Assembly (NCBI GenBank): GCA_023229645.1
Contig: JALNYU010000014.1
Coordinates: 36,358-100,357, forward strand
Source of the DNA: Nevskia sp.
Lineage (GTDB): Bacteria; Pseudomonadota; Gammaproteobacteria; Nevskiales; Nevskiaceae
Direction of reading: 5' to 3'
Length of the DNA: 64,000 nt
The translations under genes and the position numbers were made by a program. This document shows positions 25,984 through 34,631 of the stretch, in pieces. The notes under the pieces were generated by a model. It was not told the origin of the DNA and searched no databases. It saw only the letters and a list, made by a program, of their open reading frames with translations. Position 1 is the first letter of the stretch, and each line of letters begins with the position of its first letter.

Positions 25984-26871
25984 TTAGAGTGGAATCGTTA
26001 GCGCTGGCGCTAACGCCGATTCTGGCCAGTGTTTAAACGGGAAGACAGCGCCCTCGGCGCGAACTTTTGCGACCTGCGCGGGATCGATAACACCGTAAAC
26101 CCAGCGCGGCTCGTTCAGCGGGCCTTGTTCAATCACGCCATCGTCGGGGAAGCCGCGATCGGGCGGGCCGTAAATGCCAGCGGCACCGATGTTGACGTCA
26201 ACTGCGGGCGACCACGGCGCCTCGCCGACGATTGGCGATTGCACGACATAGCACTGATTTTCCAGCGCCCTCGCCTGTGCGCCGACGCGCACCCGGTGGT
26301 AGCCGGCGAGGGTGTCCGTGCAGCTTGGCGCGAGAATGATTTCGGCACCTGCTTGGCATTGCGTCCGCGCCAGCAGTGGGAACTCGGTGTCGTAGCAAAT
26401 CGTCACCGCAATTTTGCCGAGCGCGGTGTCGAATACTTTCAGCGCGGTATCGCCGTCGATATGCCATTGCTCGCGCTCGAAGCGCGTCATCACGCATTTG
26501 TCCTGGAATTCCGTGCTGCCATTCGGCGCGCAGAACCAGGCGCGATTATGGAAGCGGCCGGGCGCCACTTGCCACGGAAAACTGCCGGCCAAAATATAGA
26601 CGCCGTATTGCTGTGCCAGCCGCTGATGCAGCGCTAGCCAAGCGTCGCGCAGTGTTTGCATCGCAACGATTTGGCCGTGTAAATCGGCCTGCACGTCGGG
26701 CGCAAACAACGCCGCTAACGACATCGAGCCGTATTCAGGAAACACCAGGAGCTTGGCTTCGGCCTTCGCTGCGGTGTCAACCCAACGGCCGACGAGCGCT
26801 TCGACCTCGCCCCAGCTTTGCGGCGTGAAGACGGGAAATTGGGCGGCGGCAATTTTGAATGCGGTGGTCAT
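25984..26871 (-). CDS. Carbon-nitrogen hydrolase (nitrilase superfamily)
   Basis: This 295-residue hydrolase has the Glu-Lys-Cys triad: E46 in VFPEYG, K125 in FQDKCVMTR, and C159 in VTICYDTEFP. Members cleave amides or nitriles. Its immediate neighbour upstream is a GNAT acetyltransferase, preceded by a ketosteroid-isomerase-related domain. I have the impression that this trio recurs in other proteobacteria, which would suggest a shared small-molecule pathway, but the substrate is not known. The stop is followed by a short region before the divergent ABC cassette. Confidence 0.85.
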   Translation of the reverse strand: MTTAFKIAAAQFPVFTPQSWGEVEALVGRWVDTAAKAEAKLLVFPEYGSMSLAALFAPDVQADLHGQIVAMQTLRDAWLALHQRLAQQYGVYILAGSFPWQVAPGRFHNRAWFCAPNGSTEFQDKCVMTRFEREQWHIDGDTALKVFDTALGKIAVTICYDTEFPLLARTQCQAGAEIILAPSCTDTLAGYHRVRVGAQARALENQCYVVQSPIVGEAPWSPAVDVNIGAAGIYGPPDRGFPDDGVIEQGPLNEPRWVYGVIDPAQVAKVRAEGAVFPFKHWPESALAPALTIPL

Positions 26872-26872
26872 T

Positions 26873-27463
26873 TCAGAGCGTCCGTAGCCAGAACGTCATC
26901 GGCTTCGCGGTCGATTCGGTCTCGCCGATATCGGGCCAAGAAAAAGTCGTCGTAATTTCAGGTGCCTTGCGGTAGCCGCGGCGCGTCCAGAACACGTCGT
27001 TCGGCACGTAGTCGGCGGGTTTCGCCGGATGGTCGCCAGGCCGCTGTACCGAGCAGAACGCGCAGGTTTTTAATCCAAGCGCTGCCGCGTGCGCTTCGCG
27101 CAGTTCAAAGAACTTCACACCAAGACCGCGACCACGGTATTCGGGCAGCAGCACCGATTCGCCGAAGTAGTCAATATCCTCAATGTTGTGCCCGCCATCG
27201 CGAAACGGCTGTTGCGCCTCGGCACCGGCATCCACTAGCGGCAGCACAGTTGAGGCGCCGATACAGCTGGCGCCGTCCCAGATCAGAATCGCGAGGCTGC
27301 GCGGGCACTGAATATAAGTATCGAGATACTTCGCTTCGTATTCCTGCGAACCCTCGTAAAGATAAGGGAACGCACGGAATACGCGAATGCGGACGCCAGC
27401 CAGCGCATCGAGCTGACCGGCGATTTCTGCACCGCGCAGTTGTTCGATGCGCAGGTCTGACAT
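26873..27463 (-). CDS. GNAT-family N-acetyltransferase
   Basis: This 196-residue acyl-CoA-dependent transferase has the acetyl-CoA pyrophosphate loop Q/RxxGxG/A seen in LLPEYRGRGLGVKFFELREA. A conserved YLYEGSQEYEAKYL segment near residue 35 and GHNIEDIDYFGESVLLPEYRG are typical of a conserved subfamily. The ATG at 27463 overlaps the stop codon of the upstream gene by one base (TAATG), so it is preferred to the upstream frame at 27487. It is cotranscribed with the hydrolase gene, which begins one base after its stop. Confidence 0.85.
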   Translation of the reverse strand: MSDLRIEQLRGAEIAGQLDALAGVRIRVFRAFPYLYEGSQEYEAKYLDTYIQCPRSLAILIWDGASCIGASTVLPLVDAGAEAQQPFRDGGHNIEDIDYFGESVLLPEYRGRGLGVKFFELREAHAAALGLKTCAFCSVQRPGDHPAKPADYVPNDVFWTRRGYRKAPEITTTFSWPDIGETESTAKPMTFWLRTL

Positions 27464-28359
27464 TAGGCGCCGACCTGCTTCAGCCAATCGGCCAGGTTGT
27501 AGTAGTTCGTCACGCGCGCGACTTTGCCGCCGCGGATGTCGAAAAACGCGCCGGCGGGCAGGCGATAGGTCTGGCCGTTGGCTTCCGGTAGGCCTTCGTC
27601 GGTTTTCAGATATTTGCCGAGCACGGTGAATTCAACGGCGGCGCGGCTGCCGTCGTCATTGCTGCAGACGACGATATCGACGATCTGCTCGCTGTACGAG
27701 CGGTTCATCTTTTCCATGAACATGGCGAAAGCGGCTTTGCCGACTTCGCGGCCGCCTTGGTTGACGTCGTGAATGACGTCATCGGTGAGCAGGCCGAGGA
27801 ATGTCGTCCAATCTTGGCGATTGAACGCGGCGTAATAGTTTTCGAGCAGAGTACGAGTGGCTAGTGACATGGCTTCGGTCCGGGCGAGTGGAGACGGGTG
27901 GGCAGAGGGTCCTGAGGTGACCGATTCGATACTCCGTTCGAAGTCGGACGACTTGCCGCCGGTTTTCTTCAGCAGCAGTGTTTCGCGGATGATCAGATTG
28001 GTGCCGGCGTGCGGCTTCAGCATGTCGTACAGACACAGCGCGCAGATGCTGGCCGCCGTCAGCGCTTCCATTTCGATGCCGGTGCGGGCGTGCGTTGCCA
28101 CTTCGACAAAGATCGTCACACGATCAACGCCGAACTCGTAATGCAAGTCCAGCCGCTCGACCGGGATTGGATGACAGAGCGGCAGCAATTCCCACGTCCG
28201 CTTGGCGCCGAGTATCGCGGCGGCGCGGGCGATTTCAAGGGCGTCGCCTTTGTCCAGCGTACGGGCTTTTAAGCGCAGCAAAACTTCCGGCGGCATCTCG
28301 ACGCAGCTGCGGGCAACAGCGACGCGCAGGCTGACATTCTTTTCACTGACATCTCTCAT
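27463..28359 (-). CDS. moaC: MoaC in frame with a ketosteroid-isomerase-related (NTF2-like) domain
   Basis: One uninterrupted frame of 298 residues. Residues 1-145 are MoaC, cyclic pyranopterin monophosphate synthase: DVSEKNVSLR, KRTWELLPLCHP, RTGIEMEALTAAS and LLLKKTGGKSSDF. It starts directly at the conserved DVS segment and so lacks the usual 12-15 residue N-terminus. After a Ser/Pro-rich linker (about 147-162), residues 164-298 form an NTF2-like fold protein of the ketosteroid-isomerase-related family: YYAAFNRQDW, DVIHDVNQGGREVGKAAF, RLPAGAFFDIRGGKVARVTNYYN. The second part could instead start at its own ATG (27870), although no ribosome binding site is evident there. The gene ends the moaA-D-E run and begins the acetyltransferase-hydrolase run. 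Confidence 0.85.
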   Translation of the reverse strand: MRDVSEKNVSLRVAVARSCVEMPPEVLLRLKARTLDKGDALEIARAAAILGAKRTWELLPLCHPIPVERLDLHYEFGVDRVTIFVEVATHARTGIEMEALTAASICALCLYDMLKPHAGTNLIIRETLLLKKTGGKSSDFERSIESVTSGPSAHPSPLARTEAMSLATRTLLENYYAAFNRQDWTTFLGLLTDDVIHDVNQGGREVGKAAFAMFMEKMNRSYSEQIVDIVVCSNDDGSRAAVEFTVLGKYLKTDEGLPEANGQTYRLPAGAFFDIRGGKVARVTNYYNLADWLKQVGA

Positions 28360-28387
28360 CGTAATTAGCGTCTTTAAATTTGTGTTT

Positions 28388-28831
28388 TTAGGATTCTTCG
28401 ACCGACTTTAGCGGCGTGCCTTCGAGAAACCGCGCTTCGCCGTCGATGTAGTGTTCTTCTTTCCAGATTGGCACTGCTTGCTTGATCGTATCGATCGCCC
28501 AGCGGCAAGCGGCAAAGGCTTCGATCCGATGACCGCCGCGCACGACGACGATGACGCTGATATCGCCGATGCCGAGCTCGCCAAGCGCGTGCGCCACCGC
28601 AACGCGCACGTTGTAGCGGCTGGCTGCGGTGGCCTCGATTTCGCGCAGCCGGGCTTCGGCCAGCGGCCGGTGGCCGTGATAGGTCATGCCGCTGACGGCG
28701 CGGCCTTCGTGCGCGTTGCGCACGGTACCGGCGAATATCGCCAGCGCGCCACAGTCGGCTGGTGCCGGCGCCGCGAGCCATTCGGCGAGATTCAGGGCGC
28801 CGTCGCGCAACCGGGGCAGGGTATCGGTCAT
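28388..28831 (-). CDS. moaE: Molybdopterin synthase catalytic subunit MoaE
   Basis: This 147-residue protein forms a heterotetramer with MoaD and inserts the dithiolene sulfurs into precursor Z. Family signatures are AIFAGTVRNAHEGRAVSGMTYHGH, VRVAVAHALGELGIGDISVIV, HRIEAFAACRWAIDTIKQAVPIWKKE-like (here PIWKEEHY) and the C-terminal basic catalytic lysines. It lies 21 bases after moaD and 28 before moaC. Confidence 0.95.
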   Translation of the reverse strand: MTDTLPRLRDGALNLAEWLAAPAPADCGALAIFAGTVRNAHEGRAVSGMTYHGHRPLAEARLREIEATAASRYNVRVAVAHALGELGIGDISVIVVVRGGHRIEAFAACRWAIDTIKQAVPIWKEEHYIDGEARFLEGTPLKSVEES

Positions 28832-28852
28832 CGCATTCTCCGTAAGCCCGCC

Positions 28853-29098
28853 CTAACCGGCGCTGACCGGCGGAATTAAGGCGATCAACGCGCCGTCGGG
28901 CAGGCGCTGGCTGGGCTTAACGATGGCGTCGCCGATTGCCACGGCGACACTGGCGCGGCGGCTCGCGAACTCCGGATAGCGCTGTGCCAGAACGCTGAGC
29001 GCATCGTCAACGGTGCCGTCGGCAGCAAGTTCCAGCGCTATTTTTGCGCCACCGCACCAGCGCGCGCTGGCGCCGTAGCATTCGATCGTAATAGTCAT
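28853..29098 (-). CDS. moaD: Molybdopterin synthase sulfur carrier subunit MoaD
   Basis: This 81-residue ubiquitin-like protein carries sulfur as a C-terminal thiocarboxylate. The pattern of ITIECYGASARWCGG, a short helix with L-AQRYPEFA, a VAIGDAIVKPSQRLPDGALIALIPPVS strand and a terminal Gly fits MoaD. The last three residues are Ser-Ala-Gly, not the usual Gly-Gly ending. The terminal Gly needed for thiocarboxylation is present. Confidence 0.88.
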   Translation of the reverse strand: MTITIECYGASARWCGGAKIALELAADGTVDDALSVLAQRYPEFASRRASVAVAIGDAIVKPSQRLPDGALIALIPPVSAG

Positions 29099-29143
29099 AA
29101 CGGGGTTACCGAATGAGTGACAGACAGAGCTAAGCCCGCGGCT

Positions 29144-30178
29144 TTAGCCGCCGAGCGAGTTCATCGCAATCGGCCGTTCGACATAGCCGGGGTGGGCGAT
29201 GTAGCCGGCGTCTTTGTTCCAGACCGTGCCGCGGATCAATGCCGCAAGTGCCGCGTCGTCGGCGCCAGCGCGCATCGGGTCACGTAGGCTGGTGCCGCGC
29301 GGCGAAAATAGGCATGGATAGAGCGAGCCATCGGCCGTAATGCGCAGCCGGTCGCAACTGGCGCAAAACGGATTCGTCACCGTCGCGATGATGCCGATTT
29401 GCTGCGTGTTGCCGGCGTCGAGCTGGTAATACGCGGCCGGGTCGTTGCCGCGTGGCAGCGCCTTCACGGCGAACTCGCGGCTCAGCTGCGCCAGGATGTC
29501 GGCTTGTGGCACGACGCGGTCGCGAGACCATTCGCCGCGGCCGTCTAGCGGCATAAATTCGATGAAACGCAGCGGCAGGTTTTCGCGCACGGCGTAATGC
29601 GCTAACGGCAGAATTTCGTCTTCGTTGATGCCGCGGATGATCACCGCGTTGAGCTTCAATGGAATGCCCGCTGCATGCGCGGCGGCGATGCCGGCCAATA
29701 CCGGTTTCACGTCGCGGCCGCCAGAAAGCTTGGCAAACGTTGCTGGCGTTAGCGCATCAAGGCTGATATTGAGGTCGTCGATGCCGGCGGCTTTCAAAGC
29801 CGGTGCCCGACGTGCGAGCAGCGCGGCGTTGGTGGTCAGCGAAACCCGTTCCAGACCTTCCGCTTTCAGCGCCTGGGTGTCGGCGATGATGCTTTCGAGG
29901 TCGCGCCGCAACAGCGGCTCGCCGCCGGTTAAACGCAGCCGATTGACGCCGAGGCCGACGACAAACAGCCGCAGTACGCGCGCCAGCTCGGCGCGGCTCA
30001 GCCGATCCGCCCGCTCCATGAACTCCGGCTGTTCCGGCATACAGTACGGACAGCGGAAGTTGCAGCGGTCGGTCAGCGAGATGCGCAGCTTGCGCTTAAC
30101 CCGGCCGAATTGGTCCCGAATAGCAGATTCGGGAGCCGTGCCGGGAGCGAGGGTCGGAAGGCGTGGAAGCAGGCTCAT
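29144..30178 (-). CDS. moaA: GTP 3',8-cyclase MoaA
   Basis: This radical SAM enzyme converts GTP to 3',8-cyclo-7,8-dihydro-GTP, the first step of molybdenum cofactor synthesis. The 344-residue protein has the N-terminal cluster motif CNFRCPYCMP, LTGGEPLLR, the C-terminal second cluster (NPFCASCDRLRI and CLFS) and the C-terminal Gly-Gly tail required for GTP binding. The start at 30178 is chosen because family similarity begins shortly after; an ATG at 30211 would add eleven residues. It opens the moa operon. Confidence 0.95.
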   Translation of the reverse strand: MSLLPRLPTLAPGTAPESAIRDQFGRVKRKLRISLTDRCNFRCPYCMPEQPEFMERADRLSRAELARVLRLFVVGLGVNRLRLTGGEPLLRRDLESIIADTQALKAEGLERVSLTTNAALLARRAPALKAAGIDDLNISLDALTPATFAKLSGGRDVKPVLAGIAAAHAAGIPLKLNAVIIRGINEDEILPLAHYAVRENLPLRFIEFMPLDGRGEWSRDRVVPQADILAQLSREFAVKALPRGNDPAAYYQLDAGNTQQIGIIATVTNPFCASCDRLRITADGSLYPCLFSPRGTSLRDPMRAGADDAALAALIRGTVWNKDAGYIAHPGYVERPIAMNSLGG

Positions 30179-30231
30179 ACGCCATTGTACGCGCGCTGGC
30201 GGCGCAAGCATTTATGCTTTTATCAGCCGAT

Positions 30232-30735
30232 TCAGGCGCTTCGTGCGCGGCGTCGGGCAAAAACCGGCTCAATGGTGTCGGCGGCACGCTGATAGGCGAG
30301 GCTGAATGTGTTCATCGCCTGCAAACAGGCTTCGGGATCTTGGTCCGCGCGGAGTTCAAAGCTGTTGAATCCACAGCGCAGCATGAACTGGATCTGGTCT
30401 TCAACCACGGCAGCGCCGGTTGCACGGAGTTCGCCCTCGTAGCCGCAGCGCTCAATTAAAGTCCGCGCTTGGGAGTAGGCGCGGCCGTCGGCAAAGCTTG
30501 GGAATTCAAGCACGATTAGCGGCAGGCGGGCGAGTATCATCCAGTCACGGGCAAGTTCGACTGTATTGGGAATCCGTACGCCTATGCGGCTGCCCGAAAT
30601 ACTCAGCGGCGAGTAGTCCTTGCGCCAGCGGGCCATGCTGACGATAAAGTGGCCGCCGAATTCAACAGCAGTAGCGTCGTCTAGCTCGACGTAGGGGTCG
30701 GCTTCAAGCTGACCTTTGTAAATTAACGTGCTCAT
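30232..30735 (-). CDS. DUF934 family protein, sulfite reduction partner
   Basis: This 167-residue cytoplasmic protein has the DUF934 features IGVRIPNTVELARDW, LPLIVLEFPSFADGRAYSQARTLIERCGYEGELRATG and DQIQFMLRCGFNSFELR. The family is almost always encoded next to ferredoxin-type sulfite reductase, and here its ATG overlaps the reductase stop codon (ATGA). A biochemical activity is not established for the family as far as I know. Confidence 0.9.
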   Translation of the reverse strand: MSTLIYKGQLEADPYVELDDATAVEFGGHFIVSMARWRKDYSPLSISGSRIGVRIPNTVELARDWMILARLPLIVLEFPSFADGRAYSQARTLIERCGYEGELRATGAAVVEDQIQFMLRCGFNSFELRADQDPEACLQAMNTFSLAYQRAADTIEPVFARRRARSA

Positions 30736-32402
30736 GCTGCGGCCTCTGCTTCAGCGTACAAACGGGTTTTGAACGGCTTCATGCCAACGCGCCGATAGCA
30801 GGCGAGGAAGCTTTCGTCTTCACTGCTGCGAACGCCAAGGTAGGTTTCAATCAGGTTTTGCACGGCGTCGGCAATATCAGCACGCGAGACGGAAGGGCCG
30901 GTGCGATCGCCGAGGCTGGCATCGTTTTCCGAGGAGCCGCCGAGCGTGATCTGGTACCACTCTTCGCCTTTTTTATCGACACCGAGAATGCCGATGTGGC
31001 CGACGCTGTGATGGCCGCAGCCATTCATACAGCCGGACATATTGAGCTTGATCTCGCCGATGTCGTGCTGATCGTCGAGGCTTTCGAAGCGCTCGAAGAT
31101 TTCTTCGGCGACGGCGATCGAACTGGCGTTCGAGAGCGAGCAGAAATCGAGGCCTGGGCAGCAGATCACGTCGGTTAGCAGGCCGATGTTCGGTGTCGCT
31201 AGACCCTGCTCGCGCAGGGCCTGCCAAAGCGGATACAAGTCTTTCTGCGCGACGTCGGCAAAGACCAAATTCTGGTTGTGGGTCGCCCGAATTTCGCCAA
31301 ACGAGTATTGGTCGGCGAGATTGGCTACCGCGTCCAATTGTTCGGCGCTGATGTCGCCCGGCGCAACGCCTTTGGCTTTCAGCGATGCGAACACGGCGGA
31401 GTAGCCGGGCACGCGGTGTTCTTTCAGGTTACGCCGAGTCCAGGCGGCAAATGCCGAATCTGACGCCAGATGCGCGGCGTAACTGGCGTCTTGATCGGCG
31501 TCAGGGGCGTAGGCTGGTTCGAGGAAATGGCCTTTCATCCGCGCCAGATCTTCGGGCAGCAGCTTTAAGTAGGAATCTTTAATCTGCTGCCATTCATGCT
31601 CGACCATCTGGCGGAAGGTCTCGACACCGGTTTCCTTCACCAGAATTTTGATCCGCGCCTTATAGATGTTGTCGCGGCGGCCGAGGCGGTTATAGATGCG
31701 CAAAATTGCTTCGCAGTACGACAATAAATCCACTTCCGGCAAAAACTCGCGAATCTGTACGCCGATGATCGGTGTTCGGCCGAGGCCACCGCCGACGAAG
31801 ATCGTGTAGCCGAGTTCGCCAGCCGCGTTACGAACGATGTGCACGCCGATGTCGTGTACGCGCGTCGCTGCGCGGTCGCTGGTGCTGGACGAAAACGCCA
31901 GCTTGAACTTACGCGGCAGCCAATTGAATTCGGGATGGAACGTCGCCCATTGTCGTGCGATTTCGCAGTACGGACGCGGATCAACCAACTCGTCTTTGGC
32001 CACGCCAGCGAGATGGTCCGACGTGAGATTGCGGATGCAGTTACCGCTGGTCTGGATCGCGTGCATCTGCACCGAGGCGAGATCGGCGAGGATGTCCGGC
32101 ACGTCGGCAATTGCCGGCCAGTTGAACTGCATGTTCTGGCGCGTTGTGAAATGGCCGTAGCCTTTGTCGTAAGTACGCGCGATGTGGGCGAGCATCCGCA
32201 CTTGTTTCGACGCCAGCAAACCGTACGGGATCGAAATCCGCAGCATCGGCGCAAACCGCTGCACATAAAGACCGTTGCGCAAGCGCAAGGGTTTGAATTC
32301 GTCTTCGGAAAGCGTGCCGGCGAGGAAGCGTGCCGTTTGGTCGCGGAACTGGGTGACGCGCTCGTCGATCAGCGTCTGGTCGAATTCATCGTACTGGTAC
32401 AT
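30732..32402 (-). CDS. cysI: Sulfite/nitrite reductase haemoprotein (CysI-like)
   Basis: This 556-residue assimilatory reductase contains sirohaem and a 4Fe-4S cluster. The cluster cysteines are seen in CPGLDFCSLSNA and MSGCMNGCGHHSVG. Upstream are the substrate-site motifs TTRQNMQFNW and SGNCIRNLTSD. The length, single chain and DUF934 partner point to the ferredoxin-dependent form rather than the NADPH-CysJ type. The ATG at 32402 is preferred; the frame extends to 32681 but that part lacks family similarity. cysB lies about 300 bases upstream on the same strand. Confidence 0.9.
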   Translation of the reverse strand: MYQYDEFDQTLIDERVTQFRDQTARFLAGTLSEDEFKPLRLRNGLYVQRFAPMLRISIPYGLLASKQVRMLAHIARTYDKGYGHFTTRQNMQFNWPAIADVPDILADLASVQMHAIQTSGNCIRNLTSDHLAGVAKDELVDPRPYCEIARQWATFHPEFNWLPRKFKLAFSSSTSDRAATRVHDIGVHIVRNAAGELGYTIFVGGGLGRTPIIGVQIREFLPEVDLLSYCEAILRIYNRLGRRDNIYKARIKILVKETGVETFRQMVEHEWQQIKDSYLKLLPEDLARMKGHFLEPAYAPDADQDASYAAHLASDSAFAAWTRRNLKEHRVPGYSAVFASLKAKGVAPGDISAEQLDAVANLADQYSFGEIRATHNQNLVFADVAQKDLYPLWQALREQGLATPNIGLLTDVICCPGLDFCSLSNASSIAVAEEIFERFESLDDQHDIGEIKLNMSGCMNGCGHHSVGHIGILGVDKKGEEWYQITLGGSSENDASLGDRTGPSVSRADIADAVQNLIETYLGVRSSEDESFLACYRRVGMKPFKTRLYAEAEAAA

Positions 32403-32698
32403 AGGGCGCTCGTTACGGCCCGCGCGGGCAGGAGCGCAGGACTCTAAAGGTTTTAACAGAGAATATTCTAATAACTTAAAGTTTGGTCGCGCGAATTCTC
32501 GGCCGCGCAAGCCCGTAACCACGCAAAAACTTTGGGGAAGGACCGCGTTTGTTACGGGATGACCGCGCATGCTGTTTATAGCAGATTCAGTGCGATCTGG
32601 CGGGTAAAGGCCGGCGTTCTTCCAGCATAACGGCGCACACAGGCACGATCGGCGAGCATCGGCTTGGCCGTGGCTCAGCAATGCTACGCCGGACGTCG
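32403..32698. promoter_or_regulatory. Regulatory region upstream of cysI
   Basis: About 300 bases without a gene between the cysB stop and the cysI start. It contains a perfect 10 bp palindrome, AGAATATTCT, at 32460-32469. The core AATATTCT also occurs upstream of cysB/tauE (33727-33734), so it is a candidate CysB-related site. Promoter boxes are not assigned. Confidence 0.35.
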
Positions 32699-33694
32699 TT
32701 ATAACCGAATCAGGTTCACGGATAGCGCGCGCACGCGTTGCTGACGAACATCCGCATCGGCAATTTCCGAAACTTCGTCGATTAACTCGCGTGTCAGATG
32801 CGGCGCAAACAGGCTGATGAAATCGTACATATAGCTGCGAATGAACATGCCTTGGCGGAAGCCGATGTGGGTGGTGCTGGCTTCAAACAGGTGGTCGGCG
32901 CGCAGTTCGACGAGGTCGCTATCTTGCTTGGCGTCGTACGCCATCGAAGCGACGATCCCAATCCCGAGCCCGAGCCGCACGTAGGTTTTGATCACGTCGG
33001 CGTCGACGGCAGTCAACACCACGTCCGGCTTTAGGCTATGGGCGGCAAACGCTTGGTCGAGCTTCGAGCGGCCGGTGAAGCCGAAGGTGTAGGTAATGAG
33101 CGGGTGGGCGGCGATATCAGCCAAGCTCATTTGGCTGGCGTCGGCACCAAACTGTTGCGCTAGCGGGTGGTTCGGCGGCACCAGTACGCTGCGATTCCAG
33201 TGGTAGCAGGGCAGCATCACCAATTGCTCGAAATGTTCGAGCGCTTCGGTGGCGATGGCGAAGTCGGTTACGCCGTCAGCCGACATTTTTGCGATTTGCG
33301 GCGGTGAGCCCTGATGCAAGTGCAAGCGCACCTGCGGATACTTGCCGCGGAATTTTCGGATAATGGGCGGCAGGGCGTAGCGCGCCTGTGTGTGCGTAGT
33401 CGCGATGCTGAGATCGCCTTTGTCGATATCGCGGAATTCATCGGCGATCCGGCGGATGTTCTCGGCTTCTAGCAATAATTTGCGGGTGTAGTCGAGAATG
33501 CGCTTACCAGCCGGTGTGATCTCCGAGATGTGCTTGCCATTGCGAACAAAAATATCTACGCCCAGCTCTTCTTCGAGTAGGCGTACTTGCTTGCTGACAC
33601 CGGGCTGCGACGTAAACATCGCGTCTGCCGCCGCCGTTACATTCAGGCCGCGCTTAGAAACTTCTTGGATGTAATGCAGCTGGCGTAATTTCAT
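32699..33694 (-). CDS. cysB: LysR-type transcription factor CysB
   Basis: This 331-residue regulator of cysteine biosynthesis senses N-acetylserine or O-acetylserine. The N-terminal helix-turn-helix covers about residues 18-37 (LNVTAAADAMFTSQPGVSKQ). The effector domain has the CysB-typical TTHTQARYALP, LHQGSPPQI and a C-terminal FGFTGRSKLDQAF segment. It is divergent from the TauE-type exporter gene and precedes cysI, both logical targets. Confidence 0.93.
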   Translation of the reverse strand: MKLRQLHYIQEVSKRGLNVTAAADAMFTSQPGVSKQVRLLEEELGVDIFVRNGKHISEITPAGKRILDYTRKLLLEAENIRRIADEFRDIDKGDLSIATTHTQARYALPPIIRKFRGKYPQVRLHLHQGSPPQIAKMSADGVTDFAIATEALEHFEQLVMLPCYHWNRSVLVPPNHPLAQQFGADASQMSLADIAAHPLITYTFGFTGRSKLDQAFAAHSLKPDVVLTAVDADVIKTYVRLGLGIGIVASMAYDAKQDSDLVELRADHLFEASTTHIGFRQGMFIRSYMYDFISLFAPHLTRELIDEVSEIADADVRQQRVRALSVNLIRL

Positions 33695-33714
33695 GGTTAT
33701 TCAATTTAGTGCTT

Positions 33715-33736
33715 AAAGAATGCCTAAATATTCTTT
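33715..33736. promoter_or_regulatory. Inverted repeat in the cysB-tauE divergent region
   Basis: AAAGAAT (33715-33721) and ATTCTTT (33730-33736) are perfectly complementary around an 8-base spacer, inside the 100-base divergent region. It contains the AATATTCT core also found upstream of cysI. It may be an autoregulatory CysB site. Confidence 0.35.
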
Positions 33737-33794
33737 GTTAGCGTAGTGACGATGTCGATAACGTGCTGCTCTTATAACTGGAAATTTCAAGAAA

Positions 33795-34631
33795 ATGCTG
33801 GCTAGTGGCATTGGGTTCTCGCTCGCAGGCCTGTTCGTCGGTACTGCCGTCGGCGCGACCGGTGTGGGCGGAGGGTCATTGATGACCCCAATTTTGATCA
33901 TGTTTTACGGTATTAGTCCGGCGATGGCGGTCGGCACTGACTTGCTGTACGCCTCGCTGAGCAAGGCATTTGGCGTTGTGCTGCACGGCAAAAATGGCTC
34001 GGTGGACTGGACTATCGTCGGCTGGCTCGCGCTCGGCAGCGTGCCAGCGACGTTTCTAACCTTGTATCTGCTTGAAGGCCACAGCGCCGGCAGCATGGAC
34101 CACTTGATCAAGCTAACGTTGTCAGGCGCGATCATCGTCACCGCCGTTTTCACTTTGTTTCAGGAGGCTTTGGCCTCCCGCCTGCGGCTGGATCGGATCC
34201 AGACCGAACTGCGGCCGGGCTTGCAGCACGGTTTGACGGTGCTCGCCGGCGCGCTGATCGGCTGTGTGGTCACCATTTCCTCCGTCGGTGCAGGCGTCAT
34301 CGGCATGATGTTGCTGCTGCTGCTGTACCCCAAGCACGCGCCGATTCGGATTGTCGGCAGTGATCTCGCGCACGCGGTGCTGATTACGGCCATCGCCGGT
34401 ATTGGCCACGCTCGGCTCGGCACTGTCGACTACAACATGCTGCTGTGGTTGTTGGTCGGCGCGCTGCCGGGCATTTGGGTCGGGAGTCGGCTTGGTTTCC
34501 GGCTCGATCCGCGGGCGCTGAAGCGCGTAATCGCCGCGCTGCTGCTGGTGGTCGGCGGCATGTCGTTGGTTAAGGCATTGAATACGGCTCCGGTGGTACA
34601 TCAGCAAAACGCCGTTTCGGTGGCGCGATAA
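33795..34631 (+). CDS. TauE/SafE-family sulfite or anion exporter
   Basis: This 278-residue inner-membrane protein has about eight hydrophobic segments. The repeated family motif is seen in GATGVGGGSLMTPILIMFYG and again in SSVGAGVIGMMLLLLLYP. The position divergent from cysB and near sulfite reductase suggests sulfite or organosulfonate export. Its 3' end overlaps the convergent amidotransferase gene by 31 bases. Confidence 0.85.
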   Translation: MLASGIGFSLAGLFVGTAVGATGVGGGSLMTPILIMFYGISPAMAVGTDLLYASLSKAFGVVLHGKNGSVDWTIVGWLALGSVPATFLTLYLLEGHSAGSMDHLIKLTLSGAIIVTAVFTLFQEALASRLRLDRIQTELRPGLQHGLTVLAGALIGCVVTISSVGAGVIGMMLLLLLYPKHAPIRIVGSDLAHAVLITAIAGIGHARLGTVDYNMLLWLLVGALPGIWVGSRLGFRLDPRALKRVIAALLLVVGGMSLVKALNTAPVVHQQNAVSVAR

